Shown in pieces: positions 1-9,100 of a DNA stretch of 20,424 nt. The notes beneath the pieces were generated by a model, which did no database searches, was not told the origin of the DNA, and saw only the letters and a program-made list of their open reading frames with translations. Positions within the stretch are counted from its first letter, which is position 1. The number at the start of each line of letters is the position of its first letter. The DNA is taken from the NCBI GenBank assembly GCA_020058145.1, contig JAGVEP010000290.1:1-20424 (forward strand). Direction: 5' to 3'. The stretch comes from Phycisphaerae bacterium (GTDB taxonomy: Bacteria > Planctomycetota > Phycisphaerae > UBA1845 > Fen-1342). A program made the position numbers and the translations under genes.

Positions 1-1
1 G

Positions 2-271
2 ATCGCCTATTGTCCGGACTGCAATTTCATCCCGGACGAATCCCATGCGCTGCTGACGGGTCTCGACACGCTGATTCTGGACGCCCCCATGCGTCGCGCG
101 CACCCCACGCACTTCAATCTCGAACAGGCCATCGTTGAAGCCCAGCGCATCGGCGCTCGCCGGACTTACTTTACGCACATCTCGCATCGCCTGCCCCACG
201 CCGTGACGAACGCCGAGCTACCCGCCGGCATGGAACTCGCCTACGACGGGCTGGTGTGTGAGGTTCCGTAG
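2..271 (+). CDS. MBL-fold metallo-hydrolase, PhnP-like, C-terminal fragment
   Basis: The reading frame is open from the left window edge, so only about the last 89 residues are present. They carry the C-terminal signature of the metallo-beta-lactamase-fold group related to PhnP (phosphoribosyl cyclic phosphate phosphodiesterase). A Leu/Ile-rich beta strand ends in LDAPMRRAHPTHFNL, a helix follows, then FTHISHRLPH, then an AYDGL strand just before the stop. In this family the HPTHF and FTHISH histidines lie at the di-metal site. The substrate cannot be told, because the N-terminal HxHxDH motif lies outside the window. The gene runs towards the minus-strand AsmA-like gene and stops 27 bp short of its stop codon; I see no clear terminator between them. 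Family assignment is firm and function is inferred. Confidence 0.85.
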   Translation: MAYCPDCNFIPDESHALLTGLDTLILDAPMRRAHPTHFNLEQAIVEAQRIGARRTYFTHISHRLPHAVTNAELPAGMELAYDGLVCEVP

Positions 272-298
272 GGCGGGCGCTGCAAGCCGCTGCGGAAC

Positions 299-3200
299 TC
301 ACTGCTCCCCCAGCAACTGCCGCAAGGCCGCACTCAATCTGTGCAGCGGTTCTGCCGTGACCTTCGGCGAGGCGAGCGTACCCTCCACGCGGTACTGCAC
401 GAGGTCCTGGCCGGCGGTCTGCAGCCACTCGCCCAGCATTCCCAGACGTGGCCACAGCTCCGGATCCGCCGCCCACAGCGTCATCCGGAGTCGGTCATCG
501 CCGGGGGTCCAGCGGCCCGCGCCGACCAGCCGCACGTCGCGACTGCGGATGTCGATCCGGTCCAACACGATCTCGCGGCCCTCCCAGCGGAAGCGCACGT
601 CCGCCAGGTCCAGCGTGTCGCTCTCGCCGCGCTTCTGCCGTTGCTGGAAAACCAGCGCCAGCACCGGCGTTTGAATGAACGAAGCCCCGGAAACGCGCAC
701 CGTGCCGCCACCATGGCGGCTGCCCGCGTCGCCGGCGCGGCCCCGCAGCCACACCTCCCCGCCTAAGCGCCCTGGCCGCAGTGCGTGTGCTGGTTCCTGC
801 GACGGAGCCGGCAGTTTGGCGACCGCGAGATCGTGCAGCCGCGCGGTCAATTCGTAGTCCGATGTCTCGGGGTCAATCCACAGCGTGCCTTGTACCACTC
901 CGTCGCAGATGCGCCCGGCGACGTCGTCCAATTGCACCCACCGCGCGCCGGGAGCATACGACAGTTGCCCGCGCCAATCCTCCAACGGGCGCCCGTCAAG
1001 CTGTCCGTGGCGCAGAGCGAATTGGCTTTGCAGTTCCACTCCGCCGTCGGGGAACACCGTGCACGCGCCCGCCAGTTCGCCGTCGGCGCCGCCCAACTCA
1101 AAGCCGCTCTGGAGCCCGAAGTTTCGGAACGTGAGTCCACCCTCGAGTTTCCACGTCCGTGCTCCGTCGCCGCTGACCTGTACCCGCGGGAGATGGGCGT
1201 CGAACTCGCCGCTCGCGCCGGCGCGCTCCAGCAGCCGCCCCAGTCCTGCCGGTAACGCCGCCAGCACCGCGCGTGTCACGGCCAGCCTGGTCGCCGTCAG
1301 CTCGAAAACGGCCTCCAGCGAGCCCCCGGCAGCGTACAGACCGTCGCCGGCCTGCCGAATCTGTACCTGTCCGCCTTCGCCGCAGTTCGCCACGGCGGAC
1401 AACAAGCGAAACCGGTCGGGAGCGACGGCCAACTCAGCCGTCAGGTCGCGTAGCTCGAGCGGAAGCGCCTGCGGGCGGGCCTGCGCCACCTGCAGTGCCA
1501 CTTCGGCCACCTGGCGGGCGCTGGCTGGGTCTTCGCCTTCCGCGTGCAGCGCGACGGTCACGTCCACCGGACCGCGCAGGTCGAAACTCTCGACGCGTCG
1601 CAGCCACTTGTCCGGCAGGAATTGTGGGAATAGTTCCTCGGCCCGCGGAGCGGTCGCGTGTAGGCGCAGCGAAAGCGCCGCCGGTGTGCCCGTCTGCGGC
1701 AACAGCCCCGACAGCTCCAATTGCCCCGCGCCCTGGTGAGCGCTCAGGCTCAGGATTTCCTGCTGCGCGCCCCGCACCCGCACCTGTCCGGCGGTGACGG
1801 TCCACGGCCGCCGCGGATCCCCGCCGACCAGCTCACCGTCTGTGATCCGCACGTCGAGGTCCTGCGCGCGTGGCGTCCCCGCTCCGCCGCCGAAGACGCG
1901 TCCAGATGCATCTGCGTGTCCCGCGAAGCGCACGTGCAAACCGCCGTCCCCCAACTCCGCCTCATGCTGGATCGGCCAAGCGCTCACCTCCACACTCAGA
2001 TTCGTCTGCGCCGCCCGCTCCCCAGCCCCTTGGACGCCGTCCAGCCGCATCGCCGCGTCGCCGGCGCGGCCTTGGAGATTTCGCACCTCCACGATCCGGT
2101 CGTGAATGCGGATGCCCCCACTCGCCTGCGTTAGCCGTTGCCCGTCGCCGAGCGCCACGCTGCCCGCCAGCAGTTGGGCGTCCACGGTAACCGCCGCCGG
2201 CTGAGCGCCCGTCGCAGTCGAACCCTCGGGGCGGGCTACGCTGGCCAGCACGTCGCATTGCCCGAGCGGGGCGGCGGTGTCCCACAATTCCCGGTACTCC
2301 GCCGGCAAAGCAGCGTAGAGGTCGCTGTCCAGTTCGACGCGTTGCCCGCGAAACTCCAGCTCGAAGCCGGTCCACGAGTGCGTGCCGTGCAACCGTCCGG
2401 ACGCGTGGATCTCGGCGCCGCCGTGCCGTGCCCGCACGTCCTCCAGCAGGACTTGCCCGTTGGTCAACCGCATTAGCCCGGTCACGTCCGTGAACGCGTA
2501 TGGAAAACGGAAGTACCGACACATCGCGCCCCGCGGCCGAAACTCGCCTTCCAGCCGCTGCAAATCGGTGAGCAACTTGCCATCGGCGCCAAGTGCGCCC
2601 GCCGGCAGCAACCGCAGCCGCGCGTCCAGCCGTCCGCGTGGCGCGTAGTCCTTGAGCACCGTCGCGATCGGCCCTGGCAAGCGCGTCGCGTGAATGAACG
2701 CGCCGCAGCGCTCGGCCGTCGGCAGCTCGAGCGCCGTGATGCTCAGCTCCGCCTGCTCGATGTCCCCGAGCCCACCGCCGGCCTCGCTGGCGCACTCACC
2801 AGACGCGCCGAGTTCCGTCTGCCAGAGACGTCGCACCGCAGCCGCAGCCAAGCTCGCCCGTAGCGTCGCGGGAGCACCGCATAATCGCCCCTCGGCGACC
2901 AGTACGGCACGGCCGGCGACTCCCGTCGCTCCGCGGTAATCGAGTGCCGCCGAAAGTTCAGAAAACCGCAGAAAGGGCGCGCCATTCGGTGTGGCGACCG
3001 CATCTTCCACCGGCAACGCGCCGCGACCGTCCGCCATACGCAGGTCGGCTGCCGCCAGGTGCATCCACGCCGGGGCGCTCGCGGTGCGTGATCCCGCCGC
3101 AGCGACTTGCAACACCAAGTGGTTGGCGCGTACCCTCCCGGACAGTTCCGCGCGGCCCAGCGCCTCCGCGACGCGCTGCGGCACGAGGTGTGTGACCGTC

Positions 3201-3868
3201 CGCAAGTCAACCCAGTCCACCGCGCACTCCAGCTCGCCGGCCGCCGGTCGCCAGGCGAGCGTGGCGAGGGGTCGGCCTCCGGCTGGGCGTTGTTTCACCC
3301 GCAGCTCGTAACCATCCTGCGTGGCGTGCCCGTCCGCCCGCCACAGGCGCCGCTCCAATAGTCGCGGTTTGCCGCGCGACATCACGAACAGTTGCACGTC
3401 GCCCCCCTCGACCGTTACACGCGGCAGGTCGGCAGGCCTGCGCGGCAGCCACGTGCTGAGCAGCCGGGCTTCCGCTCCCGCCTGTGCCGTCAGCGCCTCG
3501 TCAGCGCCTTCTGCGGCCCCACAGACCACGGTGACCGCCACGTCGCTCAACTCGATCTCCGTCGGTCGAACGTGGCCGAGGAGCAAGTCGGGCAACCGGC
3601 AAGCAACGCGCAGCGCGCCGATCCGCAGCGCCGGCAGCGCCCCCGCCCTTCCGGCAACCAGCTCCGTGAGTCGCAGCTCACCGGTGGGTGAGAACAGCAC
3701 GTCTTCGACGTCGACGCTGCCCAGCGGCAGGTCGCGCAGCGCCCGCAGTGCCAGCACCCGCAGGCGCGCAGGACGCGTGAGGTAGCTATAGGCCGCCGCA
3801 ATCACGGCGGCCGCCAGTAGGATCAGCAATAGTCGCCGGGACCACCGGGCCCTGCGTTGCTCCCGCAT
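299..3868 (-). CDS. AsmA-like envelope protein
   Basis: A protein of 1189 residues. A basic N terminus (REQRRARWSRR) is followed by one hydrophobic segment at about residues 12-28, a signal anchor. The rest is a very long, low-complexity, beta-rich region with many alternating strands of the form LxLxGxVxG, typical of the AsmA/TamB/DUF3971 superfamily. The C-terminal 120 residues look like the AsmA-like C-terminal region: DLADVRFRWEGREIVLDRI, then a GAGRW turn, then an amphipathic LRMTLWA strand. In known members such proteins span from the inner membrane into the periplasm and help move phospholipid or control outer-membrane assembly; that role is inferred here. The gene is last in a run with two exported thioredoxin proteins, 74 bp after the preceding stop. 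The start is ATG with no strong ribosome binding site. Confidence 0.8.
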   Translation of the reverse strand: MREQRRARWSRRLLLILLAAAVIAAAYSYLTRPARLRVLALRALRDLPLGSVDVEDVLFSPTGELRLTELVAGRAGALPALRIGALRVACRLPDLLLGHVRPTEIELSDVAVTVVCGAAEGADEALTAQAGAEARLLSTWLPRRPADLPRVTVEGGDVQLFVMSRGKPRLLERRLWRADGHATQDGYELRVKQRPAGGRPLATLAWRPAAGELECAVDWVDLRTVTHLVPQRVAEALGRAELSGRVRANHLVLQVAAAGSRTASAPAWMHLAAADLRMADGRGALPVEDAVATPNGAPFLRFSELSAALDYRGATGVAGRAVLVAEGRLCGAPATLRASLAAAAVRRLWQTELGASGECASEAGGGLGDIEQAELSITALELPTAERCGAFIHATRLPGPIATVLKDYAPRGRLDARLRLLPAGALGADGKLLTDLQRLEGEFRPRGAMCRYFRFPYAFTDVTGLMRLTNGQVLLEDVRARHGGAEIHASGRLHGTHSWTGFELEFRGQRVELDSDLYAALPAEYRELWDTAAPLGQCDVLASVARPEGSTATGAQPAAVTVDAQLLAGSVALGDGQRLTQASGGIRIHDRIVEVRNLQGRAGDAAMRLDGVQGAGERAAQTNLSVEVSAWPIQHEAELGDGGLHVRFAGHADASGRVFGGGAGTPRAQDLDVRITDGELVGGDPRRPWTVTAGQVRVRGAQQEILSLSAHQGAGQLELSGLLPQTGTPAALSLRLHATAPRAEELFPQFLPDKWLRRVESFDLRGPVDVTVALHAEGEDPASARQVAEVALQVAQARPQALPLELRDLTAELAVAPDRFRLLSAVANCGEGGQVQIRQAGDGLYAAGGSLEAVFELTATRLAVTRAVLAALPAGLGRLLERAGASGEFDAHLPRVQVSGDGARTWKLEGGLTFRNFGLQSGFELGGADGELAGACTVFPDGGVELQSQFALRHGQLDGRPLEDWRGQLSYAPGARWVQLDDVAGRICDGVVQGTLWIDPETSDYELTARLHDLAVAKLPAPSQEPAHALRPGRLGGEVWLRGRAGDAGSRHGGGTVRVSGASFIQTPVLALVFQQRQKRGESDTLDLADVRFRWEGREIVLDRIDIRSRDVRLVGAGRWTPGDDRLRMTLWAADPELWPRLGMLGEWLQTAGQDLVQYRVEGTLASPKVTAEPLHRLSAALRQLLGEQ

Positions 3869-3942
3869 CGTGGCATTGTCCCGACGTGCGGGGGTTAGCG
3901 ATAGCCGCGCGACAATCTGCCGTCGGATCGGCCCCGCGCCGT

Positions 3943-4371
3943 CTACTTGAGGTGCTGCTCGACCGTCGCGGTCAGCCCGGCACCGCGCAACTCCGCCCCG
4001 GACGCCAGAATCGCCCCACTGCTGCCATCAATCAGGAACGCCGCCGGTATGCCGCTGACGCCGTAGCGCTGTGCGATGGTCGCTGCGTCGGCGTAGATTT
4101 GCGGCCAGGTCAGCTTCCGCTCCGCAGCGAAGCGCGCGACGCGGTCCGCCGTCACCCCCTGTGCGTTGTCCAGCGTCACGCCCACAACCTCGAAGCCCCG
4201 GGCCCTGAGTTTCTCATACGTCGCGGCAATGTGCGGCAGCTCCGCTTTGCACGGGCCGCACCAGGTGGCCCAGAAGTCAAGCAGGATGAGCTTGCCCTTG
4301 AAATCATCAGGCAAGGCGAGAGGCTGCCCCGCGAGCGTCGTCGCGGAAAATCGCGGGGCCTGGGCACTCAC
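3943..4371 (-). CDS. TlpA-like thioredoxin domain protein, separated from its signal anchor by TGA
   Basis: This 142-residue frame is a complete thioredoxin fold of the TlpA/ResA/AhpC-TSA type. The active-site motif WCGPC lies at residues 37-41, preceded by ILLDFWAT. The cis-proline segment GIPAAFLID is near residue 109. Such domains reduce or exchange disulfides, usually outside the cytoplasm, for example in cytochrome c maturation. The start given is a GTG with no visible ribosome binding site. Upstream in the same frame are 14 sense codons (rich in Gly, Pro and Arg), a TGA at 4414-4416, and then a well-initiated 28-codon signal anchor. The likely ancestral product is one 186-codon membrane-anchored protein. 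As the sequence stands it is a pseudogene, a read-through gene or a sequencing error, or the domain is now made without an anchor. Confidence 0.75.
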   Translation of the reverse strand: MSAQAPRFSATTLAGQPLALPDDFKGKLILLDFWATWCGPCKAELPHIAATYEKLRARGFEVVGVTLDNAQGVTADRVARFAAERKLTWPQIYADAATIAQRYGVSGIPAAFLIDGSSGAILASGAELRGAGLTATVEQHLK

Positions 4372-4413
4372 CGCCGGCTGCGGGCCCGAACCGGGCCGTA
4401 CAGGCAGCGCGCC

Positions 4414-4500
4414 TCACTGCCCGCCGAAGCTACCCTTAAGCTGGAGATACGCCACGCCGGCGACGGCAACGGCAAAGACCACGGGCCAGACGATCTTCAT
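4414..4500 (-). CDS. 28-residue signal-anchor reading frame in phase with the thioredoxin domain
   Basis: An ATG at 4500 has a good ribosome binding site (AAGGA, 7 nt upstream). It opens a frame that begins MKIVWPVVFAVAVAG, a short positive N terminus followed by a hydrophobic membrane segment, and ends with TGA after 28 codons. The frame is exactly the one used by the thioredoxin domain downstream, so this reads naturally as the missing export signal of that protein. It could instead be an independent small membrane peptide, but the shared phase and the linker-like codons after the TGA argue against it. Other genes here end in TGA, so the codon is an ordinary stop in this genome. Confidence 0.55.
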   Translation of the reverse strand: MKIVWPVVFAVAVAGVAYLQLKGSFGGQ

Positions 4501-4507
4501 GGTCACA

Positions 4508-4512
4508 TCCTT
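4508..4512 (-). promoter_or_regulatory. ribosome binding site of the split thioredoxin gene
   Basis: AAGGA on the minus strand, 7 nt before the ATG at 4500. The GTG at 4371 has nothing similar, so ribosomes should load at the signal anchor rather than at the thioredoxin domain. Confidence 0.6.
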
Positions 4513-4580
4513 CGCCGCACCCATGCCGCGCGGCTCGTGCAGGATTGTAGGCCCGCCGATGAGCCGCGGCGACTACAGCC

Positions 4581-6080
4581 CTATTCCTTGCGCGGCGCGG
4601 TCTCGGCCGGCTTCTCTTTGCCTGGCTGACTGATCTTCTCCGGGTCGAAGAGGGTCTCGCCTTTGAGCAGCTTGTCGACTTGCTCCGAAAGCTCGTCCAG
4701 GAGCTTGGGCACAGCGCCGACACGCACCGCCTGCACCACGCCTTTGCCATCAATCAGGAAGGTGCACGGAATCGCACCGACCTTGTACTGCCGGCCCAGC
4801 TTCCCGCCAATGTCCAGGAACTGCCGGAAGGTGACCTTCTTCTCCGCGAGGAACTTCTTCACCTTCGCGTCCATGCCCCGGGCGTCCTGGTTGACGCCGA
4901 TGACGGTGACCGGCTTCTCGGCATACTTCTCGGCCAACTTCTGCATCTCTGGCATCGCTTTGACGCACGGAATACACCACGTGGCCCAGAAATCCAGCAG
5001 CACCACGCGCCCGCGCAGCGCTTCCAGCGAAATAGGCTTTTCATCGAGGGCCGTGCCCGCCAGCACCGGGGCCGCCCGGCCGACCAATTCCTCCGGGTCG
5101 GGCATTTCCATCAGCTTGTCCCAGTCAAATTCCTTGACCTTCTCCGCGTCCTTGTCCGGCTTGAAAGCGTAGTGCTCCGCCGGGATGTCGGCGTCGTATT
5201 TCACGTCGTGCAGGTCGAGCGTCACCACCGCACGCTCCACCTTCCTGGCCCCGCCGGGCAGCTCCGCGTCCTTATCCTCCGGATCACGCTCCTCGTCCGC
5301 TTCGGCGAGCGCCTTGCGCAGGGCACCCGTGAAATCGATGCGCAATTGCCGCAAGAGTCCCGTCTTTTCATCGAACCAGAGGTGGAACGGGATCACCTCG
5401 CCCTCAATTTCCAGCGGCGTCTCCGCCGCGTCCAGCAGCCCCGTGACACGCGTGCCCGGCTGGCCGTCCTGCTCCGCGCGCTCGACCGCCGTGAACTCCC
5501 TGACCATCGGAAACAGCTCGCTGAACTCGTCGTCCGGCTCGGTGAGCACCAGCAGGACCGGGTGCGGCGGATCGTCGACCATCAACTCTTCGGTCAGCTC
5601 GTCCAGATCGAGGTGCTCGGGTGCTTCGCCCTCGGTGTACTGGCCAAGCCGTCCGGAATACAGCCAAATCCGCTTGCCATCGCAGTGAATTGCGAAATTA
5701 TCGGTCGCCAAGGCGATATGGGCCGCTCGGCCGAACAGCAGTGACGCGGAGTAGCGTTCGTCCTGCCCGGCATCCTGACCGTCCTTGTCGGTGGCGACCA
5801 CTTCGACGCGGGCATCTAGCTTGTCCTGGTACGTTTTGGCGGCGCGGTACTTCTTCATCGCCGCGTCGATCAACTCGCGGGCCTTGGCGTCCGCCTCGGG
5901 ATGGCTCGGGCCCGACGCAGGCTGCGACGCCGGCGCACTGGCGGGCTGCGTCGTCGGGCGTGTTTGCGGCTCATCGCTGCGGGCGCCCGCGGGCAGCATG
6001 TTGAGGACGAAGAGTGTGACGGCGATGAGCGAAACAGGTCGCACGGCGAGCGATCGCTGTGGAGAGACGACGGATGGCAT
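4581..6080 (-). CDS. secreted DUF2092 (LolA-like)-thioredoxin fusion protein
   Basis: A protein of 499 residues. I take the ATG at 6080 because GGAGG sits 8 nt before it and the protein then begins with a normal signal peptide (hydrophobic core at residues 15-31, AGARSDE cleavage region). A linker rich in Thr/Gln/Pro/Ala/Ser follows (40-60). Residues 65-310 resemble DUF2092, a LolA/LppX-like half-barrel, with paired strands such as DNFAIHCDGKRIWLYS. Residues 330-470 are a TlpA-like thioredoxin domain with WCIPC at 368-372 and cis-proline in GAIPCTFLID. The fusion suggests a periplasmic protein pairing lipid or ligand binding with thiol-disulfide exchange; the ligand is unknown. It heads a likely operon with the second thioredoxin (80 bp on) and the AsmA-like protein, and a promoter-like site lies just upstream. 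An in-frame start 30 codons earlier has no support. Confidence 0.85.
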   Translation of the reverse strand: MPSVVSPQRSLAVRPVSLIAVTLFVLNMLPAGARSDEPQTRPTTQPASAPASQPASGPSHPEADAKARELIDAAMKKYRAAKTYQDKLDARVEVVATDKDGQDAGQDERYSASLLFGRAAHIALATDNFAIHCDGKRIWLYSGRLGQYTEGEAPEHLDLDELTEELMVDDPPHPVLLVLTEPDDEFSELFPMVREFTAVERAEQDGQPGTRVTGLLDAAETPLEIEGEVIPFHLWFDEKTGLLRQLRIDFTGALRKALAEADEERDPEDKDAELPGGARKVERAVVTLDLHDVKYDADIPAEHYAFKPDKDAEKVKEFDWDKLMEMPDPEELVGRAAPVLAGTALDEKPISLEALRGRVVLLDFWATWCIPCVKAMPEMQKLAEKYAEKPVTVIGVNQDARGMDAKVKKFLAEKKVTFRQFLDIGGKLGRQYKVGAIPCTFLIDGKGVVQAVRVGAVPKLLDELSEQVDKLLKGETLFDPEKISQPGKEKPAETAPRKE

Positions 6081-6088
6081 GTTCAGAG

Positions 6089-6093
6089 CCTCC
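6089..6093 (-). promoter_or_regulatory. ribosome binding site fixing the DUF2092-thioredoxin start
   Basis: GGAGG on the minus strand, 8 nt before the ATG at 6080. It rules in this start over the longer in-frame option at 6170. Confidence 0.7.
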
Positions 6094-6125
6094 AAGTGTG
6101 CGGCTGCGGAACTCGAAAGGCCGGA

Positions 6126-6154
6126 ATGATACCGTCGTCCACCGGGCGTGTCAT
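6126..6154 (-). promoter_or_regulatory. sigma70-like promoter of the DUF2092-thioredoxin/AsmA operon
   Basis: On the minus strand ATGACA (6149-6154), 17 bp, then TATCAT (6126-6131); each box matches five of six consensus bases. The expected transcript start is near 6119, leaving a leader of about 40 nt that contains the GGAGG site. It lies between the dockerin gene's stop (6179) and the next gene, as expected for a separate transcription unit. Confidence 0.5.
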
Positions 6155-6178
6155 GGCCGGCGGAGGCCAAGCCGCGCC

Positions 6179-9100
6179 CTATCCGCTTAGCAGCGCCACA
6201 AAGAGGTTGATGTCGTCGAAGTCCACCAGCCCGTCGCCGTTGATGTCGCCATTCAGCAGGTTGCAGTTCGGAAACGTGGCTTCATAGCCGGCCGGGTCGG
6301 ACACGGCGAAAACGAACGGATTGATGTCGTCGAAATCCAGGCTGCCGTTGCAATCCATGTCCCCGCCGCCGCGGACGGTCAGCGTGACCGGCACGGTTGT
6401 GACGTAGCTGTCGCCCGCGTACACCGTAACCCGATAGTCACCGGCATCGGAAAAGCGCACGGGGCTGATATTCAGGGTATTCGCATGTACGCCTGTTCTG
6501 CGGTCGTTGTCGCAGATCGTGTGATCGTCCTGCCACCATTGGTAGGTCGCATTCCCGGCGCACCAGTCAATCTGGACGGCGAATTGCGCCGCCGCTCCCA
6601 CAGAAACGGTGATATCCGTAGGCTCCTGCACGATCCGCAGGCCCGGGCCGCACTTCCAGGTGTCCCCGAAGTACACCCCATCCGGCACAGAAAGCGCCCA
6701 ACCGCCGAACAGGACACTCCGCGCGGCTTGGCTATCGTACGCCATGGCGTGCCCCATCCGAGCCGGCGGGGCGGTACCTGCGAGTTGTGTCCAGGCGGTC
6801 CCGTTCCAAGCCCAGCAATCCGCCTTCTGCCCCGTCGCGTCTGTCCCCCCAAACATCAACGCCGCACCACGCAGCCCCTCATATGCCATGGCGTGGCCAT
6901 AGCGCGCCGATGGTCCAGCGCTAGTGCGATCCGTCCACGTGCTGCCGTCCCACTCCCACGTGTCACCGAGCATGGTACCGTTGTAGTTGCCGCCGAACAG
7001 CACAGTGACATGGCGCTGCGTGTCGTACGCCATCGCCGCCCAGGCGCGCGGTCCAGGCCCCGTTTGCGAGCGCAAGCTCCAGGCATTGCCGTTCCACTCC
7101 CACGTTTCCCGGCTCACGTTCTGGTAACTCTGCTGCCCGCCGAAAAGCACAATGACCTGACGTGCTGCATCGTAGGACATGGCAGGCGCAAGCGGCCTGG
7201 TCGGCCCCGTCGTCGCAGCCAGGGCCCACCCGGTCCCATTCCATTTCCAAGTCTCGTAGCTCAAGGCGCCCCCCGACCTCTCGCCGCCAAAAAGGATCGT
7301 CTCGTGGCGAGCCGCATCGTAAGCCATGGCGTGGGAGCGCCGGGAGGAGGGGCCGCTCACGGCCCGGTCGTGCCACGTACCGCCGTCCCATTCCCACGTG
7401 TCCGCATAGTATCCCGCCCCGAACCCGCCGAATAGCACAGCCACACTGCGCTGGCCGTCATACGCGAGAGCGTGATAGTACCGCGCGGCCGGACCCGAGG
7501 AACTCGCCGATTGCCAACATACTCTATCGTTCGTGGTTCCGGGCGAGTGCTGGCACTCGTCCGGGACACCGCTGAAGTCGCAATCTGCGCTCTGAATTGG
7601 CTGTCCGGGAAGCAGGTCGCAGGCGTCGGGTATGCCATTGCCGTTACAATCGACGAACGGCTGGTATTCTTCGAACAGTTGCGCGGAATACGGCGCTGTA
7701 CTGAGCGGGTGACTCTCATTCAGCGCTCCGCCGGGGCCGTAGACCGCGAAATCGACGAGTTCGTAGGGACCATCGATCCCCCGCCGGCCAATCGTGCGCC
7801 CATTGAACTCCAGTACCAGTTGGGTTGGAACCCCGGCCAGCAGTTCCTGTTCGCCCGAGACAAACTGGAAGTGTCCGCCGCAGCGATCAACGAGTCGCGC
7901 AGCCCAGCAGTACGAACCGCTCGTATCGGCCTGCACGCCGACGCGAACGCGCAACAGATCGAAGCGCGTGTCTCCGTCCGTATCGACGCCTCTATCGTTG
8001 TTCTGCCCCGTCAGGCGGATGGGCGGGTGCTCAAACTGGCTCACGTGGTAGACCTGGGTCCCGTAGTTGGCGTTAACGATCGTCGCGGCCGGCTCGGCCC
8101 CGTCCAGGCCCACGTATACCAACTCAGCTTCTGCGAGATACCATGCCGTATCCAGGTTGGCGGCCAGAAACGCCGGGGCTTCAAAGTGCGAGGAGACTGT
8201 CCCATTCCCCACGCCCAAATCGGCGGTGCCGTACCCCGTCATGATCGCGTCGGCTTCGTTGCCGGGCGGCGGTCCGCTGCGCAGCCGTGCCAGGAAGATG
8301 TAGCGGCCCGCAGTGACCACGTTCACCTGCGCACTCAGCCGTACGCGCTCGAAGAGCCCGTTGCCGTTGGTATCCACGCCTGCGTCGGTGAACGTGCCAG
8401 TGAACGTCGCATGAACGGGGACAACCTTCACGCTCGTCGTGGCCATACGGGAAAAAGGGGTTCCGCCGGACGTTGCGCCGGCTATCTCCGCGACCGCTGC
8501 GTAGTCGCCAACTTCGTCGGCTCCGAACGTGCCGCTGTACAGGCCATCGCCCGCTGCCGCATCAATCCCCGCACCGTCGTCGACGAGCGTCGTGAGCACC
8601 GTCTCGCCGACCGGCGGCCTCACCCACGCTTGTACGGATGCGCCGCTTACAGGTGTGGTTCCGTCGAATATCACCGCAACAAGCACGGCGGGGGTTCCAA
8701 GAGTGAGCACGGACTGCGTGACCAGGAGCGCCGCGCCCGTCACACTGTCGCTCGAAAGCTCGATCAGGACAGCAGTATCCTCCGGTGGCGGGCTCGCTAC
8801 CTGAACGTGTACGGTGTACGTGCCGGCGCCAAGGCTCGGGAACCGATAGACACGGTGGACGCCCGGTTCGTCGCACGGCAAGGCAAACAGGCCGGCGCCA
8901 GCATCCGACCCCGTAAAGCTGGCGAAGTTTCCTCCATAGCCGATGATTGTCTGTTCATCGACCACTTGCCCCGCCGGACCAACAATCCACGTGCCGAGTT
9001 CCTGAACGAGTGCGCTGATCCGTACGACCACGTGGTCGGCGTCATCGACCTGAAACGGTGCCTGTGCGGACAAGACATCCGGGGCCAGGCGGGCAAACCG

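Noticed and set aside
4414..4416. TGA as selenocysteine codon
   Set aside because: It lies in the linker after the signal anchor, not at the WCGPC active site, and I see no convincing stem-loop immediately after it.
6155..6178. Short GGCC inverted repeat after the dockerin gene as a terminator
   Set aside because: The stem is only 5 bp and there is no T run.
6644..7495. Possible CRISPR or satellite array
   Set aside because: The repeats are coding, about 145 bp long and diverged, and correspond exactly to kelch-like blades.
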